Source: Nannocystis sp. RBIL2 (GTDB taxonomy: Bacteria; Myxococcota_A; Polyangia; Nannocystales; Nannocystaceae). Taken from it: 64,000 bases of DNA. The first letter of the stretch is position 1, and every line of letters starts with the position of its first letter. The notes below the pieces were generated by a model. It did no database searches. It was not told the DNA's origin and saw only the letters and a program-made list of their open reading frames with translations. The stretch is from the NCBI RefSeq assembly GCF_026626745.1, contig NZ_JAPNJW010000002.1:2814151-2878150 (forward strand). Direction: 5' to 3'. Positions 28,397-38,248 of the stretch are shown here, in pieces. Made by a program: the position numbers and the translations under genes.

Positions 28397-28402
28397 TAGA
28401 TT
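28397..28402 (+). promoter_or_regulatory. -10 box TAGATT before ATG 28413
   Basis: TAGATT with a CTGCCG at -35 (28374-28379, 17-bp spacing); 10 nt separate it from the ATG. Confidence 0.4.
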
Positions 28403-28412
28403 GGCGCCGGTC

Positions 28413-29741
28413 ATGGACAGCGGCTTCCCCCGGGCGACGGTGTATCACGTCGTCACGCTCAGCAATTTCGCGCGCGGCTTCGACAAGTACCAGCGGCGCT
28501 ACCGCAAATCGCTGATCTCCGAGAGCACCTATCCCGACGTCGTGCACGTCCTCGCCGCCGACGAGCTGGCGATCGGCGTACGCAAGGCTCGGGGCCTGCT
28601 CGCGCGGCTGGCCCTGCCCGGCGACGCGTTGGTCGCCCTCGAGGCGCGGCTCCCCGCCGGCGAGCTGCGCGTCAACGAGCGCAACGGCCTCGGCCGCGTG
28701 TGGCCCTCGGGCGACCTCCCGATCCAGCGGGTCTACGCCATCGACAGCGACGGTCAGCTCGGCGCCGCCATCCCGCTCGAGGACGCCACCGCCCGCGCCC
28801 TCGCCCTGCACGCCGCCAGCTTCGCCCCTTATCCGCGCATCGCTCCGCGATCGATCTCCTTCCTCCCGATCGCGCGCGGTTGTCAGGCCAGCTGCCCGTT
28901 CTGCTTCTCCGAGGCCTCGGCCTCCGCCGAGCAGGCCGGCGGACGCCTCGACCTCGAGCTCGCCGCGCGCTGGCTGGCCGCGGCCCGCCGCCGCGGCGCC
29001 GAGCGGGCAGTCATCACCGGCGGCGGCGAGCCGACCCTGCTCGCGCGCGATCGTCTGCTCGGCCTCGTCGGCACCTGCCGCGAGTTCTTCGCCAAGGTCG
29101 TGCTCATCACCAACGGCGTGCGCTTCGCCGGCGCCGACCCGGGCGAGCGGCGGGCGTGGATCCTCGACCTCGCGGCCGCGGGCCTCGGCGTGCTGGCCGT
29201 CTCGCGGCACCACTGGGACGAGGCCGTCAACGCCACGCGCATGAACCTCGAGACCCACACCGAGCGCGTCCTCGAGGCCGCGCGCGGCTCTTCCTTGCGC
29301 ACGCGCCTGATCTGCGTCCTTCAGCGCGGCGGCGTCGAATCGGTGGCCGACATCGACGCCTATGTGCAATGGGCCGCCGCCCGCGGCGCCCACGAGGTCT
29401 GCTTCAAGGAGCTCTACGTCTCCACCAGCCGCGAGTCGGTCTATCACTCTCTGGCCGCCAATCAGTACAGCGCCGATCACCAGGTCCCGCTGTCGCGCGT
29501 CCACGAGTGGGCCCGCACCCGCGACTTCGCCGAGCGCGAGCGCCTCCCCTGGGGCGCGCCGATCTACGCCGGCACGCTCGCCGGCAGCCCGATGCGCGTG
29601 GCCGCCTACACCGAGCCCAGCCTGTTCTGGGAGCGCACCCACGGCCTCGCGCGCAGCTGGAACGTCATGGCCGATCACACCTGCCTCGTCTCGCTCGAGG
29701 ATCGGGCCAGCGCGATCGGCCTCGACGAGGCCGCGGCATGA
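28413..29741 (+). CDS. Radical SAM enzyme with N-terminal extension
   Basis: 442 residues. An uncharacterised N-terminal domain of about 150 residues (YHVVTLSNFARGFDKYQRRYRKS) precedes the cluster motif C157-QAS-C161-PF-C164. GGGEPTLL is the SAM-binding glycine motif and VVLITNGVRF the fourth strand. A further conserved-looking stretch is CFKELYVSTSRESVYH. It overlaps the PLP-enzyme gene by ATGA, so the pair is translationally coupled. Chemistry and substrate are unknown. No SPASM cysteines are seen. Confidence 0.88.
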   Translation: MDSGFPRATVYHVVTLSNFARGFDKYQRRYRKSLISESTYPDVVHVLAADELAIGVRKARGLLARLALPGDALVALEARLPAGELRVNERNGLGRVWPSGDLPIQRVYAIDSDGQLGAAIPLEDATARALALHAASFAPYPRIAPRSISFLPIARGCQASCPFCFSEASASAEQAGGRLDLELAARWLAAARRRGAERAVITGGGEPTLLARDRLLGLVGTCREFFAKVVLITNGVRFAGADPGERRAWILDLAAAGLGVLAVSRHHWDEAVNATRMNLETHTERVLEAARGSSLRTRLICVLQRGGVESVADIDAYVQWAAARGAHEVCFKELYVSTSRESVYHSLAANQYSADHQVPLSRVHEWARTRDFAERERLPWGAPIYAGTLAGSPMRVAAYTEPSLFWERTHGLARSWNVMADHTCLVSLEDRASAIGLDEAAA

Positions 29742-30727
29742 ACTTCCAGGAATTCCTCGCCTGGAGCGGCGGCGTGCGCGAGCCCTGCGTCTTGCGGGCC
29801 TGCGAGACGCGGATCTCCGCCGCCTTCGCCGACCTGCGTCCGCCGCTCGTGCGCGCCGAGCCGCCGCGCATCGTACATCGCTGCGACCTCGCCCGCGCCT
29901 GGTGCGAGCTGCGCGGCCTTCCGCCCGCTGCAGCCCGCGGCGCCATGATCTGCGCCGGTGTCCGCCACGCGCTCTCGCTGTTGTTCACCCACATGGCGGC
30001 CGCCGGCCGGCGCGTCGCTTTGCCGACCGACGTCTACCCCGTCTACTGGGAGCTCGCGCGCGCCGCCGGGGTGGACGCGGTCGGCGTCGCCACCTTCCCC
30101 GAGCTCGCTATCGACGACCTCCTCGAGCGCGCCACCGGTGCCGACGTCGCCGCGCTCGTCTTGCCCGATCCGCTCAAGCTGCACGGCCGTGGCCTCGGCG
30201 CCGACGAGCGCGCCGCCCTGCTCGCCTGGCTCGCCCGCGATCCGCACCGCCGTCTCGTCCTCGACGGCGTCTACAGCTTCGGCCGCCGCCTCTCGCCCGC
30301 CACTCTCGAGCTGCTCGCCAGCGGCCAGGTGCTCTACCTCGATTCGCTGTCGAAGGGCTGGCTGTACGCGAGGGTGTTCGGCGTGGCCCACCTGCCGGCT
30401 CGCGACTTCGACCACCTCGGTCCGCTGTTTCGCGCCGCCGCCCCGCCGCAGGCCGACCTGTGGCTCGCCGCGCGCCTGCTCGCCGACCACGCCGAGCTCC
30501 CGGCCGCGCTCGTGGCCGCGATCGACGAGCGCCGCGTCAGGCTCGTCGACGACCTGCGCGCCCGCGGCCTCGCGCCGTTCCCCGTCGAGCGCGGCTACCT
30601 CGTCGGCGTCGACGGCGACGCCCGCGAGCTGTTGCGCACCCACCGGGTCCTGCTGATCCCCGGCAGCGTGTTCGGCGAGCCGCAGCGCCCCGTCGCGCTC
30701 GCCAGCGCGCTCCCGCCGGCCCCGTGA
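29738..30727 (+). CDS. PLP-dependent aminotransferase-like enzyme (class I/II fold)
   Basis: 329 residues, somewhat short for the fold. Asp176 and Tyr179 (VLDGVYSF) and Lys206 (YLDSLSKGWLY) are the PLP-binding Asp/Tyr and Schiff-base Lys of fold-type I aspartate aminotransferase relatives. The N-terminal substrate-arm region is reduced. Coupling to the radical SAM gene suggests successive steps on one small molecule or peptide. The array of palindromes following it separates it from the convergent radical SAM gene. Confidence 0.83.
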   Translation: MNFQEFLAWSGGVREPCVLRACETRISAAFADLRPPLVRAEPPRIVHRCDLARAWCELRGLPPAAARGAMICAGVRHALSLLFTHMAAAGRRVALPTDVYPVYWELARAAGVDAVGVATFPELAIDDLLERATGADVAALVLPDPLKLHGRGLGADERAALLAWLARDPHRRLVLDGVYSFGRRLSPATLELLASGQVLYLDSLSKGWLYARVFGVAHLPARDFDHLGPLFRAAAPPQADLWLAARLLADHAELPAALVAAIDERRVRLVDDLRARGLAPFPVERGYLVGVDGDARELLRTHRVLLIPGSVFGEPQRPVALASALPPAP

Positions 30728-30739
30728 CGTCGCGCCGCC

Positions 30740-30830
30740 GAGCTGTCCCCGAGGACAGCTCGCAACCAGGTCCGCAGGCTCAGCCGTGCAGCGCTTCGGG
30801 ACATGTCCCTTCGCACATGTCCCTCACGAC
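30740..30830. repeat. Palindromic repeats between convergent genes; perfect hairpin
   Basis: GAGCTGTCC-CCGA-GGACAGCTC (30740-30761) is a perfect 9-bp stem with a 4-nt loop. It is followed by CTTCGGGACATGTCCCTTCG and CACATGTCCCTCACGACAAGG. The array lies exactly between the ends of two convergent genes and is a likely bidirectional terminator. Confidence 0.8.
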
Positions 30831-32155
30831 AAGGTCTCGCCCGCCCGCTCGAGCGGCGTTCCGGCGCCGAAGAACGCCACCTCGCGGCCCGTGCGCGGCC
30901 CCTCGATCGTCACCGGCAGCGCGCCCGCGACCTTCGGCTCGCGCACGATCTGGAACAGCCCGTGCGCGAACGCCTCGTCGTCCGCGCCGGCCACCTGCTC
31001 CACGCGCTCGCGCAGCCCCATGCGGTCCATCTCGAGCGCGCGGTGGTGACAATACGGGTTGTTGCCTGGCCGCCCGAGCAGCGGCTCGCTCATCGCGGTG
31101 CAGCCGCCCATGCACGTCTCCGCGTAGTAGCAATCGCGGCAGTAGCCCCACAGCGAATCGACGCCGCGGTCCTCGACGTAGCGGATCTCCGGCGCCCGCT
31201 CCCACAGCGCGCGCAGGCCGTGGTCGCGCCAGTTGCCGCCGGCGTTGACCGCTCCGCCGAGGCTCGGGCACGACTTGATGGTCCCGTCGGCCTCGATCCC
31301 GAGCCCCGTGCGGCCGGCCGAGCAGCCCTTGTAGTGGCCGTCTTCCTGCTGCAGGCGCCGCAGCTTGCCCTCGAGCGGGCCGAAGTAGCCGAGGTTGTTG
31401 CCGGGCCAGAACCTCATCCTGCGCGCCGCGCAGCGGGCGATCACGCGGTCGAGCGCGGGGAACAGCTCGAGCAGCTCGAATGGTTGCAGCAGCAGCTCGG
31501 GGTGGTCGGCCGCGTTGCCGTGCGGCATCGTCAAGAACATCTGCCACACCTCGACCCCGGCGTCGGCCAGCAGGTCGCACAGCGGCAGCAGCTCGCGCCA
31601 GGACAGGCGATTGATCTGGGTGTTGGCGGCGATCCGCGCGCCTGCCTTGCGGCTGTGCGCCAGCGCCTCGAAGCAGCGGCGCCAGCCGCCGGGCGTCCCG
31701 CGCAGCGCGTCGTGGCTGGCCTCGAGCCCGTCGATCGACACCGACACCAGCTGCAGCCCGGCCTCGACCAGCGCATCGGCGCGCGTCTGCGTCAGCCCGA
31801 GCCCGCCGGTCGTCATCGAGCAGCTCATCCCGCGCTCGCGGATCCGCCGGATGACCCAAAGGACATCCGCGCGCAGGTACGCCTCGCCGCCGATCAGCGC
31901 CACCTCGCCGACGCCGAGCTCGGCCAGCTCGTCGACCAGGCGAAGCGCCTCGTCGGTCGACAGCTCGTCGGGCCGCGCGACTCCCGCACGGGGTCCGCAA
32001 GCCTTGCAGCGCTGGTCGCAGGCGCGCGTGAACTCCCAGACCGCCAGCGCCGGCCGCTGCACCGCGCCCCGCGGCGGCGGCAGCACGCGGCGGCCGCGAC
32101 CTGGCGGCAACGACTCCACCACGGGCAAGCGCCGGCGCGCCTCACGGAGCTTCAC
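30824..32155 (-). CDS. Radical SAM/SPASM-domain enzyme
   Basis: 443 residues. The cluster motif C46-DQR-C50-KA-C53 is followed by GGEAYLR. The C-terminal SPASM/twitch cysteines can be read in GCSAGRTGLGIEADGTIKSCPSL, GYCRDCYYAETCMGGCTAM and NPYCHHR, suited to two auxiliary [4Fe-4S] clusters. Enzymes of this build mature peptides (RiPPs) or act in heme-like pathways. No small precursor gene was found next to it. Its end faces the radical SAM/PLP pair. Confidence 0.9.
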   Translation of the reverse strand: MKLREARRRLPVVESLPPGRGRRVLPPPRGAVQRPALAVWEFTRACDQRCKACGPRAGVARPDELSTDEALRLVDELAELGVGEVALIGGEAYLRADVLWVIRRIRERGMSCSMTTGGLGLTQTRADALVEAGLQLVSVSIDGLEASHDALRGTPGGWRRCFEALAHSRKAGARIAANTQINRLSWRELLPLCDLLADAGVEVWQMFLTMPHGNAADHPELLLQPFELLELFPALDRVIARCAARRMRFWPGNNLGYFGPLEGKLRRLQQEDGHYKGCSAGRTGLGIEADGTIKSCPSLGGAVNAGGNWRDHGLRALWERAPEIRYVEDRGVDSLWGYCRDCYYAETCMGGCTAMSEPLLGRPGNNPYCHHRALEMDRMGLRERVEQVAGADDEAFAHGLFQIVREPKVAGALPVTIEGPRTGREVAFFGAGTPLERAGETLS

Positions 32156-32271
32156 CAGAGCCAGGCTAGCACGGCGCAGACGCGGCTCTGCGGGGTGTGA
32201 CCCAAGTCGGCCCCGGCGAGCTGCGAACGTTCTTGCACACCCGCCTCCTCGCCCTCACGTTCCAGGAAAGC

Positions 32272-33105
32272 ATGGCCATGCGAGCGACCGAGCCTCCCCC
32301 GCGACCCGAGACGACGACTTCCCGTCTTCGAGAGCCACCCTTCACGTTACTCCGCAGGGCGATGGGCGACGGTCCGACGCGGCGCCGCAAGCTCTTCAAC
32401 CTGGCCCTGGCGCTCCGCAGTTATGGCGACGAGCGGCAGGTCGTGCCGCGGCTGCAGCGCCTCAAGGAGCTGGGGTGGGTCGAAGAGATCCCGACGCGGC
32501 TCCAGCGGATGCTCGGGGCGATCGACATGCTGCGCTTCTTCATCGTCCCTTGCGCGGCCGACTATTACCGGTCGAAGGGCATCAACTTCTATTTTCACAC
32601 CCTGCTGCGCTTCCTCGACGACCCGGCGTCGCTGATCGACCCGACGGGCCTCAACAGCGCGCGCGACACCATCATCGGCCACGTCCTCCAGGTCGTCCAC
32701 GCCAACCCCGACTACGACCTGCAGCTGCTCGAGTCCTTCCCCGACGGCCTGCACGCGATGGAGGAGCAGATCGTGGCGATCCTCGGCGGCACCCACCCGC
32801 GGGCCGCCTCGCTGCTCGCCACGGTCGAGGACCCCGAGTACCACGACCGCCTGCTCGCCTACGTGCGCGAGTTCCGGCGCCGCCAGCCGATGACCGCCTC
32901 GCTGGTGCGCGAGAACATCCTCGACGACGACCACTTCCGCGTGCTCGAGCGGACCTTCGGCGAGCTGCCGCGGGCCATGCGGTACTTCACCAAGCTGCCC
33001 AAGAGCCCGCTCGGCGCGGCGCGCCACCTGCTGTCGGTCCGCCGGTTCCCGCTGCACCTGGCCGAGGCGCTCTACACCGAGCGGCCGGCGCGGGTCGGTA
33101 CATGA
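32272..33105 (+). CDS. Hypothetical soluble protein
   Basis: 277 residues. I chose the ATG at 32272 because AGGAAAG at 32264-32270 is a good ribosome-binding site; a GTG at 32197 is in frame but adds a non-conserved-looking head. It is mostly helical, Leu/Arg-rich, with no membrane segment (DMLRFFIVPCAADYYRSKGINFYFHTLLRFLDDP). I recognise no family. It ends against the convergent GDPD gene through a palindromic repeat. Confidence 0.65.
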   Translation: MAMRATEPPPRPETTTSRLREPPFTLLRRAMGDGPTRRRKLFNLALALRSYGDERQVVPRLQRLKELGWVEEIPTRLQRMLGAIDMLRFFIVPCAADYYRSKGINFYFHTLLRFLDDPASLIDPTGLNSARDTIIGHVLQVVHANPDYDLQLLESFPDGLHAMEEQIVAILGGTHPRAASLLATVEDPEYHDRLLAYVREFRRRQPMTASLVRENILDDDHFRVLERTFGELPRAMRYFTKLPKSPLGAARHLLSVRRFPLHLAEALYTERPARVGT

Positions 33106-33149
33106 CCCTCACGCCATGCGCGTAGGGCCATGTCCCGGGCGACATGTCC

Positions 33150-33160
<11 letters not shown>
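33099..33160. repeat. Palindromic repeats at convergent gene ends
   Basis: TACATGACCCTCACGCCATG, GGGCCATGTCCCGGGCGACATGTCC and TCACGGACAG cover the 44 bp between the stops at 33105 and 33150 and the last codons on each side. Confidence 0.75.
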
Positions 33161-33803
<643 letters not shown>

Positions 33804-33899
33804 GGCCGGGTTATGGCACGACTTCAGCGCGCGCTGTAGCCCTCGCCCGCCCCCGAGAGCGCGTCGTCGACTCACGGCGATCGGCCGCCCGGCCGCGGC

Positions 33900-35129
33900 T
33901 CACGGGTGCTTGTCGCCGATGTCGCAGAGGAAGCGGTAGCTGCTCGCGCCCTCGCCGAAGCTCACGGTCGTGTAGCTCTTGGCGGTGCCGTCGGGGTTCC
34001 ACTTGTAGAACATCGAGCAGCCGGCGCAGTGGTCGGCGTCGGGCTGGTCGGCGTAGGGCGTGTCGCGGACCCAGTACGGTTGGTCGTCGCCGGCGCGCCA
34101 GCCCGGGCAGTCGGTCGAGTTGAGGGCCTTCAGCTCGCACGTGGCCCCCGGCGTCGTCGGATAGATCGCCAGGATCGCCAGGTAGTCGATCCCCGCGGGC
34201 ACCGTGCCGCCGCCGACCGGGGCGACGTTGGCGGTGGTCGCTACCTCGTAGGACGACATCACGTGCGCCGGCGTGCGCGTGACGAGCAGGTGCATCCCGT
34301 ACTTCTTGCACACCTCCTCGGCCTTCTTGGCGCCCTTGTCGCTCTCGAGCCCGAACTCGGTGTCGACCTTGAGGAACGTGTAGCCGCCGCCGTCGCTGTC
34401 CATGTCGCACCACACGTCGACGCTGTTCTCGCTGCCCAGCGCCTCGGGCCAGATGCGGTACTGGCCGGTGCTCGCCTCGGGCAGCGCCGTCTTGACCTGC
34501 AGGCAGCTCTTGGCCTCGACGCACGACGACATGCAGCCGTCGGTCTCGTCGGTGTTGTTGTCGTCGCAGTCCTCGTCGCCGTTGACGAGCGCGTCGCCGC
34601 AGCGGGGCCCGCGGACGCAGCCGGTGGTGCAGCCCTCGTAGGCCTGGTTGTCGTTGGCCGGGCCGTCGTCGCACTCCTCGCTGGCCGCGTGGACGAAGCC
34701 GTCGCCGCAGCGGGCCCACCGGCACGTGCCGACGCACGCGTCGGAGTCGTCGGCGTTGCCGTCGTCGCACTCCTCGCCGGCCTGGACCACCCCGTCGCCG
34801 CAGGCCGTCGGCGTGCAGTCCGACTTGCAGGCGTCGAGGTCGTCGGCGTTGCCGTCGTCGCACAGCTCGTCGCCGGCGACCACCCCGTCGCCGCAGGTCG
34901 GCGGCGGCTCGGTCGTCGAGGTCGGCTCCGTCGACGTCGTCAGCGGCGGCGTCGACGTCGTCGTCTCGGTGGTGGTCGTGTCCGGCTCGCCGCTGGTGTG
35001 GGTGTCGGCCAGCGCGGCGCAGGCGTAGTCGCTGTCGCGACAGCCGGACGAGTGACAGCCGGGCGCCGTCGCGGCCGCCAGCGCGGCGGCGACGAGGCCG
35101 GGGAGGAGTACGCGGGACGCAGCGGCCAT
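33900..35129 (-). CDS. Lipoprotein with DUF4215 repeats and fibrinogen-like domain
   Basis: 409 residues. The lipoprotein signal ends APGC (Cys25), followed by a Thr/Ser linker. Four DUF4215 myxobacterial Cys-rich repeats follow (CGDGVVAGDELCDDGNADD, CGDGVVQAGEECDDGN, CGDGFVHAASEECDDG, CGDALVNGDEDCDDNN). The C-terminal 200 residues begin SCLQVKTALPEASTGQYRIWP...VDVWCDMDSDGGGYT, the start of a fibrinogen-like domain, and end FGEGASSYRFLCDIGDKHP. It is probably a surface-exposed adhesive or carbohydrate-binding lipoprotein. It is separated from the upstream membrane-protein gene by 13 bp. Confidence 0.88.
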   Translation of the reverse strand: MAAASRVLLPGLVAAALAAATAPGCHSSGCRDSDYACAALADTHTSGEPDTTTTETTTSTPPLTTSTEPTSTTEPPPTCGDGVVAGDELCDDGNADDLDACKSDCTPTACGDGVVQAGEECDDGNADDSDACVGTCRWARCGDGFVHAASEECDDGPANDNQAYEGCTTGCVRGPRCGDALVNGDEDCDDNNTDETDGCMSSCVEAKSCLQVKTALPEASTGQYRIWPEALGSENSVDVWCDMDSDGGGYTFLKVDTEFGLESDKGAKKAEEVCKKYGMHLLVTRTPAHVMSSYEVATTANVAPVGGGTVPAGIDYLAILAIYPTTPGATCELKALNSTDCPGWRAGDDQPYWVRDTPYADQPDADHCAGCSMFYKWNPDGTAKSYTTVSFGEGASSYRFLCDIGDKHP

Positions 35130-35142
35130 GGCGAGTCGAAAG

Positions 35143-35811
35143 TCAGAAGCGCGCCACCAGCCCGACGCCCAGCGGCGCGCCGGCGAGCGACGCGCGGCCC
35201 GGGCGGACCAGCCGACGGGCGACGAGATAGCGGGTCAGCAGCGCCACACCTGCCCCGAAGGCCAGGCCGACGCCGGCGCCGATGAAGGCCGCCGCCGCGG
35301 CTTCGCGCCGCATCGGCGTCAGGTCGAGCGCCGCGTCATCTTTGCCGCCGTCGTAGAGCATCTTCTGCACGCGCTGCCACTCGGTGACGTACCACGCCAC
35401 CCCGGCGATGGCGAGCGTCCCCCCGATCGCGACCTCGCTCCACAGCGCCCGGTCGCGCGCCCCGAGCCCCGCGGTGAGCGCACTCGCCCCGAGCCCGAGG
35501 CCCGCGCCGATCATCCCCGAGCCGGTGTTGGTCGCGGTCACGGCCGCGACATAAGCAGCGTTGTTCGGCGCCGGCACGAACGCCCGATACACGTGACGGT
35601 CGCGCAAGGCGAGGCCGATCCCCGTCCCCATCATCAGGCCGCCGGTCAGGCCGAGGCCCATCCCGAGCCCCAGCCGCGCGTCCGGCGACAGGCGCACCTC
35701 CGCCGCGTCCCCGCGGCGCGGCGCGCGACCGGGCGGCGCGGCTGCCTGCGGGACAGCGGGAGACACGGCGACCACGAGCGACAGCGCCGACGCGACGACC
35801 GAACCGACCAT
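35143..35811 (-). CDS. Membrane protein with Gly-rich helices, unknown
   Basis: 222 residues from the ATG at 35811, which begins a signal peptide or anchor (VGSVVASALSLVVAVSPAVPQAA). At least four further hydrophobic Gly/Ala-rich segments follow (LGLGMGLGLTGGLMMGTGIGL; GAGLGLGASALTAGLG). It is in the same orientation as the downstream DUF4215 lipoprotein gene, probably cotranscribed. Function unknown. Confidence 0.65.
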   Translation of the reverse strand: MVGSVVASALSLVVAVSPAVPQAAAPPGRAPRRGDAAEVRLSPDARLGLGMGLGLTGGLMMGTGIGLALRDRHVYRAFVPAPNNAAYVAAVTATNTGSGMIGAGLGLGASALTAGLGARDRALWSEVAIGGTLAIAGVAWYVTEWQRVQKMLYDGGKDDAALDLTPMRREAAAAAFIGAGVGLAFGAGVALLTRYLVARRLVRPGRASLAGAPLGVGLVARF

Positions 35812-35917
35812 CCGCTCTCGGCAATAGCACCCTTCCTCGCCGCTTGCACCCCCGACGCCGACGCGCGGGCGCGGACAAGCGAAGCAGGACATCGCCTGCA
35901 TGTGGTACACGCCTCGT

Positions 35918-38248
35918 ATGGTCTCGCCCCAGGACCCGAGCGCGCCGGGTCTGTCCACGTCGCCCCGTCCTGTCCCGCGCTGGTCGCTCGCCGCCCTCGC
36001 GCTCGTCCACGCGTGCATCTTCGCCTGGGCCGCGAGCGTGCTCCCGTGGCAGCGCTGGACCGCGTTCGCGGCGATGACCGCCGTCCTCGCGCTCGCCCAC
36101 GCAATCACTGCCGCGTTCGCGCTCGTGGGCAGCCGCCGGCGCGGCCTCGTGTGGCGGATCGGCTCCGCCCTGTCGCTGCTCTATCTCGCCATCCAGACCC
36201 TCATTGCCGCGCGCGCCGGCACCTACGTCGCCGCGCTCTACGGTGGCCTCGGCAAGGGCGTGTTCGCGGCCCTGGCCGCCGTGTGGGGCGTCCTCGTCCT
36301 CCTCACCCTGCCCTTCGCGGTGTGGGGTCTGGCCGCCACCGGTGGCCTCGGCTCCGGCCCCGGCCTGCGCCGGCGCGTCACCGGCGGCCTCGCGGTGGCG
36401 ATCGCCTTCGTCACCTTCTCGCTGTGGCGCGCCGCCTCCGCGGCTGCCCCCGAGCCGATCGCCGTGATCGATCACGACCCCGCGGCCCTCGCCGCCGCGA
36501 TCCAGGACGTCCTCCCGCGTCCGCGCCCGCGGCCCGACGGCGACCTGTCCTTGTGGACACGTGCGCCGATCACCTGCGACTTCCCAATCGATCGCCCCAC
36601 CGCCTTCGTCGTCTACCCCGTCGCCGACAGGCCGGCGCAGAAGGGCAAGCCGGCCAAGCTGCGCCCGGCCGCGCGTTGCGTGCAGGCCGAAAGCGCCGCC
36701 GAGCTGGTCACCGCGCTCGGGGCCGTGGTCGCCGACGCCGGCGCGCCCGGGCCGATGAAGATCGACGTGGTCAGCGGCGCCCAGCCGCTGCGCGACGGCT
36801 TGCCCGGCCCGTTGCCGCTGCTCCTGCGGCCCGGCCTCGACGGCGCCTGCGACGGCGCGCGCTGCCTGCTCCCGTGGCAGCTGCTCGGCCTCAATCAATT
36901 CCTCACCTACACCCCGCTGCCGTTCATCGAGGACCTGCGGTTCGGCGCCGCGCCGGCGGCCCTGCGCAAGGCCCTCGCGCGCAAGGCCGACCCGGCTCCC
37001 GAGCCCGACGTCGGCGTCGACGGCCTCACGCGCCTCGCCACGGTCAGCCTGCTCGTCGATCGCACCGGCCGCGTGCGCCCGCTGCCGCGCCAGCGCGACC
37101 CGATCGAGCGCCTCGACGCCGAGCGCCTCGCCGCCTCCGTCGCCGGCGCCGAGGCCCACATCCTCGCCGCCCAGGCCGACGACGGCCGCTTCCGCTACCT
37201 CCTGCACCCGTTCACCGGCAAGGTCACCTGGCGCGGCTTCGCCGTCCCGCGCCAGGCCGGCACCACCCTCGCGCTGTGCGAGCTCGGCAGCAAAGCCGCG
37301 GTGCCGGCCGCCCGCAGCTCGCTCGCCATGCTCGCCGGCCTGCGCAAGGACTACCCGCAAGCTGGCTATTCGGTCCTGTCCTATCAGGAAGGTCGCCCGC
37401 CCGTCCTCGGTGACCTCGGCAGCACCGCCTTGCCGCTGATCGCCTTCCTCACCTGCCGCGACCGCACCGGCCCGCAGCACGACGAGCTGATCGGCGCGCT
37501 CGGCCGCTACCTGCTGGCGATGCAGCGGCCCGACGGCGGCTTCCATGCCCGCGTCACCCTCGCCACCGGCGAGGCCCACGTCGGCCCCGACCTCCTCTAC
37601 GCCGCCGGCCAGGCCGTGTACGCCCTGGTCCTGCTCGAGCAGCTGAGCGCGAGCGCGCCGAGCGAGCTGTTGCCGCCGCACGCCGAGGTCCAGGCCGCGG
37701 TCCAGCGGGCCATGGACTACTTCGCCGACGACTACTGGGCCCACGGCCTCTACGGCTTCTTCTTCCTCGAGGAGAACTGGCACTGCCTGGCCGCCCGCGC
37801 CGCCCTCGGCGTCCACCGCCACGCGGGTTACGAGCGCTTCTGCCTCGACTACGTCGACTTCAAGCGGCGCCTGATCATGGACGAGTCGAGCGGCGTGGCC
37901 CCCGAGCTGGTCGGCTCGTACGGGTTCGGCAACGTGCTCGTGCCGCACAACACCCCGTCGGCCGGCTTCGGCGAGGCCCTCGCCGCGGCGATGGCCGTGC
38001 GCGCCGCGGACGACCAGCAGCGCCCCGAAGACGCCGCGCTGATGACGAAGGTCCTGACCTTCCTCGTCGAGCAGCAGTGGTCCGCCGCCAACTGCTTCGC
38101 CTGCTCGCGCGAACAGAAGGTCGCCGGCGGCTGGTCGGAGTCGGTCGGCTCGCTCGACGTGCGCATCGACTACACCCAGCACGCCTGGTCGGCCCTCGGC
38201 CACGGCGGCCGCGAGCTCGGCCTGCTGCCGCGGAGCCAGGGTGGCTGA
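35918..38248 (+). CDS. Membrane protein with terpene-cyclase-like (alpha6/alpha6) domain
   Basis: 776 residues. Four or five membrane segments (residues 25-150) come first, then a middle domain. A C-terminal stretch of about 400 residues has prenyltransferase/squalene-oxidase-like repeats (LLAMQRPDGGFHARVTLATG, YAAGQAVYALVLLEQL, GLYGFFFLEENWHCLAARAALGVHRHAGYERFCLDYV, QQWSAANCFACS). No DxDD or metal-binding motif is obvious, so enzyme activity is doubtful. I chose the ATG at 35918 because TACACG ends 6 nt before it; an ATG at 35900 is in frame. It overlaps the next gene by 8 bp. Confidence 0.72.
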   Translation: MVSPQDPSAPGLSTSPRPVPRWSLAALALVHACIFAWAASVLPWQRWTAFAAMTAVLALAHAITAAFALVGSRRRGLVWRIGSALSLLYLAIQTLIAARAGTYVAALYGGLGKGVFAALAAVWGVLVLLTLPFAVWGLAATGGLGSGPGLRRRVTGGLAVAIAFVTFSLWRAASAAAPEPIAVIDHDPAALAAAIQDVLPRPRPRPDGDLSLWTRAPITCDFPIDRPTAFVVYPVADRPAQKGKPAKLRPAARCVQAESAAELVTALGAVVADAGAPGPMKIDVVSGAQPLRDGLPGPLPLLLRPGLDGACDGARCLLPWQLLGLNQFLTYTPLPFIEDLRFGAAPAALRKALARKADPAPEPDVGVDGLTRLATVSLLVDRTGRVRPLPRQRDPIERLDAERLAASVAGAEAHILAAQADDGRFRYLLHPFTGKVTWRGFAVPRQAGTTLALCELGSKAAVPAARSSLAMLAGLRKDYPQAGYSVLSYQEGRPPVLGDLGSTALPLIAFLTCRDRTGPQHDELIGALGRYLLAMQRPDGGFHARVTLATGEAHVGPDLLYAAGQAVYALVLLEQLSASAPSELLPPHAEVQAAVQRAMDYFADDYWAHGLYGFFFLEENWHCLAARAALGVHRHAGYERFCLDYVDFKRRLIMDESSGVAPELVGSYGFGNVLVPHNTPSAGFGEALAAAMAVRAADDQQRPEDAALMTKVLTFLVEQQWSAANCFACSREQKVAGGWSESVGSLDVRIDYTQHAWSALGHGGRELGLLPRSQGG

